Source of the DNA: Bacteroidales bacterium
GTDB taxonomy: Bacteria; Bacteroidota; Bacteroidia; Bacteroidales; Muribaculaceae
Direction: 5' to 3'
NCBI GenBank assembly: GCA_004552725.1
Contig: SFNM01000064.1
Location: 1-10,889 of the forward strand
DNA length: 10,889 nt
Shown here: in pieces, positions 1 to 5,924 of the stretch
Layout: every line of letters starts with the position of its first letter
How positions within the stretch are numbered: position 1 is the stretch's first letter
The notes under the pieces: model-generated
Seen by the model: the letters and a program-made list of their open reading frames with translations, nothing else
Database searches by the model: none
Told to the model about the DNA's origin: nothing
Program-made: the position numbers and the translations under genes

Positions 1-181
1 CGGTACAAATTGATTGGTGCGCAGAATCGCCAAAGATACCTTTCTGGAATAAGCTGTCAATGTAGATGCATAAGGGATATGCTAACTTTGATTGCTCAAC
101 AAAAGCTGCGTATTTATTAGTCTGTGATAAACAAGCCAGAGTTGTTATCAAGGCTATCACTATGTATAAAAGTCGTTTCAT
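1..181 (-). CDS. Partial exported or lipoprotein-like protein, candidate immunity protein of the RHS metzincin toxin
   Basis: An uninterrupted minus-strand frame of 60 codons begins with ATG at 181-179 and runs off the left edge, so the C-terminus is missing. The start lies three bases after the toxin stop codon (TAA-TTT-ATG), which implies translational coupling in one operon. The product begins MKRLLYIVIALITTLAC, a classic signal sequence: two basic residues, then a hydrophobic stretch. Cys17 could be a lipidation site, but the preceding T-L-A is a poor lipobox, so it may instead be a secreted or periplasmic protein. The visible mature part (QTNKYAAFVEQSK...) matches no family I recognise. 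In polymorphic toxin loci the gene immediately 3' of the toxin usually encodes immunity. Export would put this protein in the compartment where a secreted metalloprotease acts. The immunity role is inferred from position only. Confidence 0.7.
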   Translation of the reverse strand, partial: MKRLLYIVIALITTLACLSQTNKYAAFVEQSKLAYPLCIYIDSLFQKGIFGDSAHQSICT

Positions 182-184
182 AAA

Positions 185-1240
185 TTATTCTTGTTTGTTG
201 AGAAGAGGAGATAATGGGTTGACTATTGTTATATTTGTTTTAAGTTCAGGATTAATATCTTTGTTGATGTTTAAGAAAGCATTACTAATAATTGAGGTAA
301 TCTCATTGTATGTAAGATCTTCCGATCGCCCGGAATCACTCATACTTGGCGTCATTAGCCCTGTAGATGAGTGCAATAGGCCAAAACAATGTCCAATTTC
401 GTGCATAGAAGTTTGGACTATTTTTGGACTCTCTTCTGACACATGAACTTTGCGATTATCCCATGTTCTGCCATTTGTTTGATAATTTTCATCTTCATTT
501 TCTATTTTATCAACAATAGTAAAGGAATTGGATAATTCACCATCTCGACACGCATAGCCTATAGCTAAGCCTTGTTCAGAACGTTCTGGCTGTGGTTCTA
601 CCTCAAATATTTGAAACTGAAATTGTATAGGCAGACCTAAGAATGAATATTTATTTGATTGTTTCTCCCAAAATGCTGTCGCTTTACGCAATACATCAAT
701 ACTATTTTGACCGGCAAAGAAACGTGCTTGAATAATTATAGATTGATTATAAAAGTCAATAATTACGGTATAATTCTCGCCTGTTGGGTCGATGTTGGCG
801 ATTGGGTTGGCGGCGCAGTAGGCGTAGGGGCTGTCCCATGGGTTTTGCTCGGCCAGTGGGTCGGGGGTTGTCCAGCGGGGGAGGGAGGGCAGGAGGGTGC
901 GGGCGGGGAAGGTGTAGGCGTGGCGGCCGTCGGCGCGGGTGAGTTCTTTGTCGCTGAAGAGGTATGGCTGGCCGTCTGGGTAGCGCCACGGTTCGCCGTA
1001 GGGGTAGTAGTCGGTGCGCTGGATGATAGAGCCTGCGGCATCCACCACGGCGATGTTATTACCTTGGTAGTCGGTGAGGTAGTAGTAAGCGCTACCGCCA
1101 CGACTGAAGAGAACCACCTGCGCTATCTGCCTCGCTTGGGGACTCTGCGGCCACAACTCGCGGTCGGGCCACGGCACATCCACCGCTGTAGCGGAGGCCG
1201 CAGTCAGCAGAAAGAAGAAGTATGTGAGCAGGCGCATCAT
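185..1240 (-). CDS. Secreted mini-RHS polymorphic toxin with C-terminal metzincin-like metallopeptidase domain
   Basis: The 351-residue protein has three parts. Residues 1-19 form a signal peptide (MMRLLTYFFFLLTAASATA). Residues ~44-155 match the end of an RHS/YD core: YYLTDYQGN, DYYPYGEP, WTTPDPLAE, SPYAYCAANPIANIDPTG. Residues ~156-351 form a variable C-terminal domain with HEIGHCFGLLH (zinc ligands H280, H284, H290, general base E281) and a likely Met-turn at M296, the layout of metzincin zinc peptidases. RHS proteins normally have cores of many hundred residues. Here only the terminal tip remains, directly behind a signal peptide, so it is either a purpose-built exported mini-toxin or an RHS tip captured behind a new leader. 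Composition changes sharply at the junction near 780: GC-rich RHS part, AT-rich toxin part, as expected for exchange of toxin domains. The target is unknown. The IDPTG motif is where many RHS toxins are released, but cleavage here is inference. The tandem ATGs at 1240 lie 16 bases after a -7 box, which supports this start. Confidence 0.85.
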   Translation of the reverse strand: MMRLLTYFFFLLTAASATAVDVPWPDRELWPQSPQARQIAQVVLFSRGGSAYYYLTDYQGNNIAVVDAAGSIIQRTDYYPYGEPWRYPDGQPYLFSDKELTRADGRHAYTFPARTLLPSLPRWTTPDPLAEQNPWDSPYAYCAANPIANIDPTGENYTVIIDFYNQSIIIQARFFAGQNSIDVLRKATAFWEKQSNKYSFLGLPIQFQFQIFEVEPQPERSEQGLAIGYACRDGELSNSFTIVDKIENEDENYQTNGRTWDNRKVHVSEESPKIVQTSMHEIGHCFGLLHSSTGLMTPSMSDSGRSEDLTYNEITSIISNAFLNINKDINPELKTNITIVNPLSPLLNKQE

Positions 1241-1247
1241 CAGCAGA

Positions 1248-1274
1248 GGTTTTGTGCAAATTTAGCACAAAACC
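1248..1274. repeat. Perfect 10-bp inverted repeat around the toxin promoter -7 box (candidate operator)
   Basis: GGTTTTGTGC and GCACAAAACC are perfect inverted copies separated by AAATTTA. The spacer together with one flanking base forms the -7 box on the minus strand. A dimeric repressor bound here would cover the -7 box and the probable transcription start. It could alternatively form an RNA hairpin in read-through transcripts, covering the toxin start region. The repeat is seen directly; the operator role is inference. Confidence 0.5.
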
Positions 1275-1287
1275 GCCGTAAATCAAT
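1257..1287 (-). promoter_or_regulatory. Bacteroidetes-type promoter of the mini-RHS toxin operon
   Basis: Reading the minus strand, ATTG (1287-1284), 19 bases, then TAAATTTG (1264-1257) fits the Bacteroidetes sigma-ABfr consensus TTTG-N19-21-TAnnTTTG, with a perfect -7 box. The ATG lies 16 bases beyond the -7 box, so the transcript would have a leader of only about 10 bases. The -7 box occupies the centre of an inverted repeat, described separately. Confidence 0.55.
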
Positions 1288-1533
1288 AGCCAAGTCATAC
1301 TATTAACTATATTTAACAATTGCTCCAATGGCGTAATTACTCAGCAATCCACCCGCAGGCAGGGATAAACGAATAAAATGAAATAATGAATCAACGAAAA
1401 AATTAAAAAATACGTTTTACGTTGAAAATTCGTTATTTCGTTTGAACCACTATCGCCAATCGCACTTGAGTAAATACCTCGTGAGTGCCGTGGGGCGGTT
1501 TTTGCGGGAATTTTGGCGTATGTGGGCGGGATT
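1288..1533. other. Divergent intergenic region with an imperfect inverted repeat
   Basis: This spacer between the divergent toxin and pseudokinase operons has no convincing reading frame. Its notable content is an AT-rich imperfect inverted repeat: the left arm (1368-1396, AACGAAT...TCAACG) resembles the reverse complement of the right arm (1420-1442, CGTTGA...TTCG), with about 23 A-rich bases between. The outer TCAACG/CGTTGA pair is exact. The part from ~1490 to 1533 is GC-rich and leads into the plus-strand promoter. I see no RNA gene or mobile-element end here. Confidence 0.35.
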
Positions 1534-1565
1534 TTTGGCGGTATGAAAAATTTTTGCTAATTTTG
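1534..1565 (+). promoter_or_regulatory. Promoter of the pseudokinase-GNAT-lepB-wbqC operon
   Basis: TTTG at 1534-1537, a 20-base spacer and TAATTTTG at 1558-1565 match the Bacteroidetes TTTG-N19-21-TAnnTTTG promoter exactly. The pseudokinase ATG follows 29 bases after the -7 box, which leaves a short leader. No other promoter of this quality was found between here and 5664, so it probably drives all four genes. Confidence 0.65.
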
Positions 1566-1594
1566 TAACTTGAAATAAACTATATTGTTAAGAG

Positions 1595-2389
1595 ATGAAT
1601 AACGACCAACCGCGCTGGACTGAGATTGAGCACCTGCCCGAATGGGATGAGGAGTTCTACCATGTGTATACTGCCAAGAAGTTTGGCAAATGGGTGATGC
1701 TGAAGACGCTTCGCCCGGAGTATAAGGATAGCCCGGAGATGCAGGCGATGCTCGAGAAAGAGTTTGACATTCGCTATAATTTGTGTCATCCCAACATTGT
1801 GATGATCAATGATTTTGAGGAAGTGCCGGGCATAGGGCGCTGTATCATCACCGATGATGTATACGGCGACTCGCTGCGTAAGTTGCTTAAGGAGGGAAAG
1901 GTTACCGAGGCTCATATCGAGAAGTTGAGCCATAACCTGGTTGATGCGTTGGAGTATATCCAAAATAATCACTTGGCGCACCATCCGCTCACTCCGGAGA
2001 ATATCATCTTCACCGAGAATATCGGCAATTTGAAACTTATCGATGTGGGGTTTGACCAGCGCAAGTGCTTGTCGCACGGCGATACCTCGCAAGATATATA
2101 TAATTATGGAATGGTGATTAAGGAGGTGCTGGACACCACCGGCATCGACAATCCGCGTTTGCGTCGGGTAGCCGAACGGTGCACCGATGCCAATCCCGAC
2201 CGCCGTCCGCGCGACACCCAGTCGCTGCGAATGGCGTTGGCCGGACGCCGTCCTAACACATTCTACATAGCCGTAGCAGCCTTTTTGGCCGGCATGGTGG
2301 CGCTGATGGTGTATCTGTCGCTTACCGACCATCCGCGTTATAACAGCCAAAAAGCCGCGGAACCTCAAGCAATCGAACAATCGAAGTAA
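1595..2389 (+). CDS. Membrane-anchored protein kinase-like protein, probable pseudokinase
   Basis: The 264-residue protein has a Ser/Thr kinase-like fold at ~15-215 followed by one transmembrane helix (~222-243) and a short polar tail. The likely ATP-anchoring lysine is K37 (VMLK) with a helix-C glutamate around E55-E56. The HPNIV motif (65-69) and DVG (150-152, replacing DFG) support the fold. The glycine-rich loop is absent (LPEWDEEFYHVYTA). The catalytic loop reads HHPLTPEN at 129-136 where active kinases have HRDLKPEN, so the catalytic Asp and Lys are replaced by Pro131 and Thr133. Catalysis is therefore unlikely, and a binding or scaffolding role at the inner membrane is more plausible. 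It is first in the operon and ends three bases before the GNAT gene, which suggests a functional pairing. The substrate or partner cannot be told from sequence. Confidence 0.8.
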   Translation: MNNDQPRWTEIEHLPEWDEEFYHVYTAKKFGKWVMLKTLRPEYKDSPEMQAMLEKEFDIRYNLCHPNIVMINDFEEVPGIGRCIITDDVYGDSLRKLLKEGKVTEAHIEKLSHNLVDALEYIQNNHLAHHPLTPENIIFTENIGNLKLIDVGFDQRKCLSHGDTSQDIYNYGMVIKEVLDTTGIDNPRLRRVAERCTDANPDRRPRDTQSLRMALAGRRPNTFYIAVAAFLAGMVALMVYLSLTDHPRYNSQKAAEPQAIEQSK

Positions 2390-2392
2390 AGT

Positions 2393-3529
2393 ATGTCAGT
2401 AGAAGTAAAAGCATTAGAACCTACGCGCCGAAATCTGCTGGATTATGTGCATTTCGGCATTGATTTATATAAGGGCAACGACTATTTCGTGCCGCCATTG
2501 GTAATCGATGAGATGGCCACCCTCGACCCAAAGAAAAATCCGGCATTTGACCATTGCGATGCGCAAATGTTTATGGCCTATCGCGATGGCAAGCCCGTGG
2601 GACGTATCACCGCCATTATCAACCGTTTGGCCAACGAGAAGTACAATAATTTGGCCATACGCTTCGGATTTATGGACTTCATCGACGACAACGAGGTGGT
2701 CGATGCGCTGTTCTCAGCCATTGTGGCTTGGGGACGCGACCGCGGTTGCACCTCAATGGTAGGGCCGATGGGCTTCAGCGACTTGGATCGCGAAGGTATG
2801 TTGGTGGAGGGCTTCGACCAAATGAGCACTATGGCCACCATCTACAATTACCCCTATTATGTGAAGCACATGGAACGCATGGGCTTCGAAAAAGATGCCG
2901 ACTGGGTGGAATTTAAGATTTACGTGCCCGAAGGCGGCATTTTGCCGGAAAAATTTGTGCGCATCGCTCAAATTGTGCAGAAAAAATTCAACTTAAAGAT
3001 AAAGAAATATACCGACCGCAAAAAATTGCGCGACGATTATGGACAAGCGCTCTTTGCGCTCATCAACGAGGCATACGCCAACTTGTATGGCTATGTGCCC
3101 CTGACTCCGCGACAAATCGACCATTATATTTCGGAATATCTGGGCATCTTGCGCTTGGATAATATCAGCGTGGTGACTGATGCCGACGACCAATTAGTGG
3201 CCGTAGGCATCTCGATGCCATCGCTATCGCAGGCGCTGCGCAAGAGCGGCGGCAAGTTGCTGCCATTTGGCTGGTGGCACCTACTGCGAGCCATCAAGGG
3301 CCACAGCAAGGTGGTAGACTTGATGCTGGTGGCCGTAAAGCCCGAGTATCAGAGCAAAGGTGTGAACGCGCTGCTGTTCAACGACTTGGAGCCTATCTAC
3401 TATCAATGTGGCTACGAATATGCCGAGTCAAATCCCGAATTGGAGGTGAACGAAAACGTACAGCGCCAATGGGAATACTTCGAGCATACACATCATCGTC
3501 GTCGCCGCGCATGGCGTCGTAGCCTGTAA
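2393..3529 (+). CDS. GNAT-superfamily acyl-CoA N-acyltransferase-like protein
   Basis: The 378-residue cytosolic protein has two GNAT-like halves. The N-terminal half includes AYRDGKPVGRITAIIN (~62-77), the usual beta4 strand with GRI. The C-terminal half includes VAVKPEYQSKGVNALL (~313-328), which fits the acyl-CoA pyrophosphate-binding motif (Q/RxxGxG/A, here YQSKGV). The segment FGFMDFIDD...GPMGFSDLDREGMLVEGFD (~91-142) is typical of large Bacteroidetes GNAT proteins annotated as hypothetical or N-acetyltransferase. From memory, this large GNAT group is related to E. coli YghO and to the bacterial ceramide synthase of Caulobacter, so long-chain N-acylation in sphingolipid synthesis is possible. 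I rate that as low-confidence inference, because no sphingolipid gene is in view. The tail is strongly basic (HHRRRRAWRRSL), which could favour association with membranes or nucleic acid. The start follows the pseudokinase stop by three bases. Confidence 0.75.
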   Translation: MSVEVKALEPTRRNLLDYVHFGIDLYKGNDYFVPPLVIDEMATLDPKKNPAFDHCDAQMFMAYRDGKPVGRITAIINRLANEKYNNLAIRFGFMDFIDDNEVVDALFSAIVAWGRDRGCTSMVGPMGFSDLDREGMLVEGFDQMSTMATIYNYPYYVKHMERMGFEKDADWVEFKIYVPEGGILPEKFVRIAQIVQKKFNLKIKKYTDRKKLRDDYGQALFALINEAYANLYGYVPLTPRQIDHYISEYLGILRLDNISVVTDADDQLVAVGISMPSLSQALRKSGGKLLPFGWWHLLRAIKGHSKVVDLMLVAVKPEYQSKGVNALLFNDLEPIYYQCGYEYAESNPELEVNENVQRQWEYFEHTHHRRRRAWRRSL

Positions 3530-3571
3530 TTTTCCGATTTATAATCGAAAACTCTCATCCTCAAAAGAATT

Positions 3572-5035
3572 ATGGATATATCTACAATAAAAGCGAATTT
3601 CATAAGCCGTGTGAAGGCCAACGGCTGGAAGCGTTGGCTACGCTTCGGCATTGTCTCATTACTCTTCTTTCTGTGGGTAGCCTGGCTGGGCAATTGGGCC
3701 GTGGCTCCATGGTGGTTGCTACTATTTGACATCTATATCACCGGCTACATCCCATTCACATGGTGGAAGAGGGCAAAGAGCAAAGTGGTGCGCACAGTGA
3801 TGAGTTGGGTCGATGCCATCGTCTACGCGTTGGTATTGGTCTACTTTATCTTCGCTTTCATCGGCCAAAATTATCAGATACCCTCGTCGTCGTTGGAGAA
3901 GACATTGCTCACCGGCGACTATCTGTGGGTAAATAAAATGATATACGGACCCCGAGTGCCGATGACTCCGGTGAATTTCCCGTTGGTACACAACACAATG
4001 CCCGTGATTGGCGGCGACAGTTATGCCGATTGGCCTCAATTCGAATATCACCGCTTGAAAGGCTGGCGCTCGGTGGAACAAGGCGACATCGTAGTATTCA
4101 ACTTCCCGGCCGGCGACACCGTAGCCACCCGCTTCGAAGAATCGCCTCAATATTGGGACCTTTTGGTCGAAGAGTTCGGGCGCGAGCACATAGCATCGCA
4201 CCCCGAAATTTTCGGCAAAATCAAATATCGTCCCGTCGACCGTCGTCAGCACTTCGTGAAGCGCTGTGTGGGGCTACCCGGCCAACGACTGCGCATCGTC
4301 GACGATGTGATATACACCGACGGCCAAGCCATGGCTCAACCGCAACACGTGCAATTCAGTTATTTCTGCACCTCGTCGCAACCGCTCACCGAAGAAGTGC
4401 TGCACAACCTCGAAATCGCCCCCAAAGATGTGCAGGCCGTGAATTACGGGCCCGAAGACCGGGCTGCAATCGCCCAAATAATGCCCACAGCAGCCAATGC
4501 AAGCGTTTTCTACGTGATGCCACTCACTGAGGATGCAGCCGACTCACTGATTGACATGGGATATATCGATGAGATGGTAAAAACCTCATCGATGTTCCGC
4601 ACATCAGGTGCCGACATGCACTTATTCCCCGCCGGCCTTGCCGATGAATGGACATTGGGCAATTACGGCGGCGACGAAGGATTGCTTATCCCGGCTAAAG
4701 GCCTTACCATCAACCTCAACCGCGAAAATTGGCTCATCTACCAACGTTGTATCCGCAATTACGAAGGCCATTCCAACTCCTACCTCGGCGCAGATGACAA
4801 AGTGTATATCGACGGACAAGTAGCCGACACATACACCTTCGCCATGGATTACTATTTCATGATGGGCGACAACCGCGACTACTCGCAAGACTCACGCTTC
4901 TGGGGATTTGTACCTGAAGACCACATAGTTGGCTCGCCGATGTTCGTTATCGCCTCGCTCGACGTGGACCGAGGCCTCTTCAGCGGAGGCCTTCGCTGGA
5001 ACCGCTTCTTTATCGACGCCAATCCCGACAAATGA
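3572..5035 (+). CDS. lepB: Signal peptidase I (LepB, peptidase family S26)
   Basis: This inner-membrane serine protease removes signal peptides from exported proteins on the periplasmic side. The 487-residue protein has hydrophobic segments at about 24-60 and 77-98. The nucleophile box is IPSSSLEKTL with catalytic Ser107, and EQGDIVVFNF follows at ~169-178. The general-base box is HFVKRCVGLPG with Lys230, and the last conserved box is MGDNRDYSQDSRFWG (~431-445). About 200 residues lie between the Lys box and the last box, far more than in short Gram-positive enzymes, but long LepB proteins are usual in Bacteroidales. The start follows 42 non-coding bases after the GNAT gene with no clear promoter, and the gene overlaps wbqC by four bases. 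The exported proteins in this window, including both nucleases and perhaps the mini-RHS toxin, are plausible substrates. Confidence 0.93.
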   Translation: MDISTIKANFISRVKANGWKRWLRFGIVSLLFFLWVAWLGNWAVAPWWLLLFDIYITGYIPFTWWKRAKSKVVRTVMSWVDAIVYALVLVYFIFAFIGQNYQIPSSSLEKTLLTGDYLWVNKMIYGPRVPMTPVNFPLVHNTMPVIGGDSYADWPQFEYHRLKGWRSVEQGDIVVFNFPAGDTVATRFEESPQYWDLLVEEFGREHIASHPEIFGKIKYRPVDRRQHFVKRCVGLPGQRLRIVDDVIYTDGQAMAQPQHVQFSYFCTSSQPLTEEVLHNLEIAPKDVQAVNYGPEDRAAIAQIMPTAANASVFYVMPLTEDAADSLIDMGYIDEMVKTSSMFRTSGADMHLFPAGLADEWTLGNYGGDEGLLIPAKGLTINLNRENWLIYQRCIRNYEGHSNSYLGADDKVYIDGQVADTYTFAMDYYFMMGDNRDYSQDSRFWGFVPEDHIVGSPMFVIASLDVDRGLFSGGLRWNRFFIDANPDK

Positions 5036-5664
5036 GCCCGACAGCGGTGACGGCAATGCCGGTAAGGCTTTTTGCCTCTATCGGCTACTACTCCCGAATG
5101 GCTCAACACCATTCGGTGGTAGTTGATACCGATATGCCTTTCGACAAGCGATGCAAAGCAGTGCATCGCTACGAGATTGCCGATGCTCAAGGAGTGAGCC
5201 AACTCACCGTACCAATCAACCGTCCGCACAGCGGTTCGCCCACCGAGCGACCGCTGTGGCACCAAGCCACAGTGTCGCGCCACGGACAATGGTGGCGACT
5301 TCATCGCACCGCCTTGGAGTCGGCCTACGGACGCACACCATTCTTCGAATTCATCATCGATAAATTTGCCACAGTGCTATGCGACCCCGCCGAGCCGCAA
5401 GCCGCCGACAATGTTGTGGAATTGGCGCAACGCGCCGATGAAATTGTGCGAAGTATATTACTGATTGACAGCAAAGTAGAATGGCGACCGCTCACCGAAG
5501 CCGACTGCGTGGCAACCGACTTGCGCCGCACCGACTTTGCACTTGCTGACGCCATGCCCTACTGGCAAGTGCGCCAAAGCAAACACGGATTTCTGTCCAA
5601 CCTTTCCATCCTCGACTTGATATTCAACCTCGGACCCGAAGCAGCACTATACATCCGCCAATAA
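5032..5664 (+). CDS. WbqC-like family protein
   Basis: The 210-residue protein matches the WbqC-like family by its C-terminal block KHGFLSNLSILDLIFNLGPEA (~184-204), the central WRLHRTALESAYGRTPFFEF (~88-107), and VSQLTVPINR (~55-64). Some WbqC proteins lie in O-antigen clusters and are suggested to act in surface glycan synthesis, but the biochemical activity is not established and nothing here refines it. The start ATG overlaps the lepB stop codon (ATGA), implying translational coupling. An alternative start at Met9 (5056) would fit the usual family N-terminus about as well. It is the last gene of the operon and is followed by a repeat-rich spacer. No signal peptide or membrane helix is evident, so it is probably cytosolic. 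Confidence 0.85.
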   Translation: MSPTAVTAMPVRLFASIGYYSRMAQHHSVVVDTDMPFDKRCKAVHRYEIADAQGVSQLTVPINRPHSGSPTERPLWHQATVSRHGQWWRLHRTALESAYGRTPFFEFIIDKFATVLCDPAEPQAADNVVELAQRADEIVRSILLIDSKVEWRPLTEADCVATDLRRTDFALADAMPYWQVRQSKHGFLSNLSILDLIFNLGPEAALYIRQ

Positions 5665-5674
5665 TACTGCCTTC

Positions 5675-5773
5675 GGTGCCAAAAAATTCGAATTTTAACA
5701 CTTCTAAGGTGCCAAAAATAATCATTTTCCCCGATTTTATGGTGCCAATTATTGAAAATTTTGACCTACACGC
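5675..5773. repeat. Three direct repeats with an exact 33-bp period (GGTGCCAA-N8-AWTTT)
   Basis: GGTGCCAA begins at 5675, 5708 and 5741, so the copies are exactly 33 bases apart. Each is followed, at unit positions 17-21, by A-A/T-T-T-T. The rest of each unit is AT-rich and diverged. The first unit also holds the palindrome AAAATTCGAATTTT (5683-5696). A period near three helical turns would place bound proteins on roughly one face of the DNA. The array lies between the wbqC stop and the nuclease promoter, so it may be a regulatory array or a decayed tandem repeat. No known family is assigned. Confidence 0.6.
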
Positions 5774-5824
5774 CAAGATATAATGGTGTATCCTGTGTAT
5801 GGAATAAGAAATATTGAGAAAATC

Positions 5825-5855
5825 GGTGAGATTTCATAAAATTGTTGTATCTTTG
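5825..5855 (+). promoter_or_regulatory. Promoter of the nuclease operon
   Basis: TATCTTTG at 5848-5855 is a perfect TAnnTTTG -7 box. The -33 position holds only GGTG (5825-5828, 19-base spacer), a poor match to TTTG, so the promoter may need an activator. The predicted start lies just upstream of a leader hairpin and about 65 bases before the ATG at 5925. It excludes the longer in-frame start at 5814, which lies upstream of the promoter. Confidence 0.55.
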
Positions 5856-5859
5856 CAGA

Positions 5860-5879
5860 ACTTTCGCTTTTGCGAAAGT
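5860..5879 (+). promoter_or_regulatory. 5'-leader hairpin of the nuclease mRNA
   Basis: ACTTTCGC-TTTT-GCGAAAGT is a perfect 8-bp stem with a four-base loop, placed 4 bases after the -7 box and so at or near the transcript 5' end. Such a 5'-terminal hairpin can stabilise mRNA. The following sequence (ATCAACC...) has no long T-run, so it is a poor terminator. The location makes a DNA operator also possible. Confidence 0.45.
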
Positions 5880-5924
5880 ATCAACCTACATTTAACGACT
5901 ATTTTTAATTTAAATCTGAAATTG

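Noticed and set aside
659..1306. Plus-strand open frame of 215 codons opposite the RHS segment
   Set aside because: The product is a Gly/Val-rich low-complexity string typical of antisense to GC-rich DNA, and the minus strand has clear RHS motifs.
1580..2380. Long minus-strand open frame (266 codons) opposite the pseudokinase gene
   Set aside because: It is fully antisense to a gene with clear kinase-fold motifs and its own promoter. The translation has no recognisable domain and reflects codon bias on the opposite strand.
3530..3551. Small stem (CGATT/AATCG) between the GNAT gene and lepB as a terminator or promoter
   Set aside because: The stem is only five A/T-rich pairs, there is no T-run or TAnnTTTG box, and the genes appear to form one operon.
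5675..5750. Sigma-54 promoters on the minus strand, because the repeat reads TTGGCACC
   Set aside because: The TGGCAC-like half is present, but no GC element lies at the required -12 spacing in any copy, and there is no minus-strand gene to serve.
5675..5773. CRISPR array suggested by ~33-bp regular spacing
   Set aside because: Only about 8 bases plus a short A/T block are conserved per unit, not a 24-37-bp repeat with unique spacers, and no cas gene is nearby. The same applies to the 32-bp set at 9204-9299.
5814..5924. Upstream in-frame start extending the Endonuclease I by 37 residues
   Set aside because: The extension lies across the promoter and leader hairpin, and would hide a clean signal peptide that begins at 5925.
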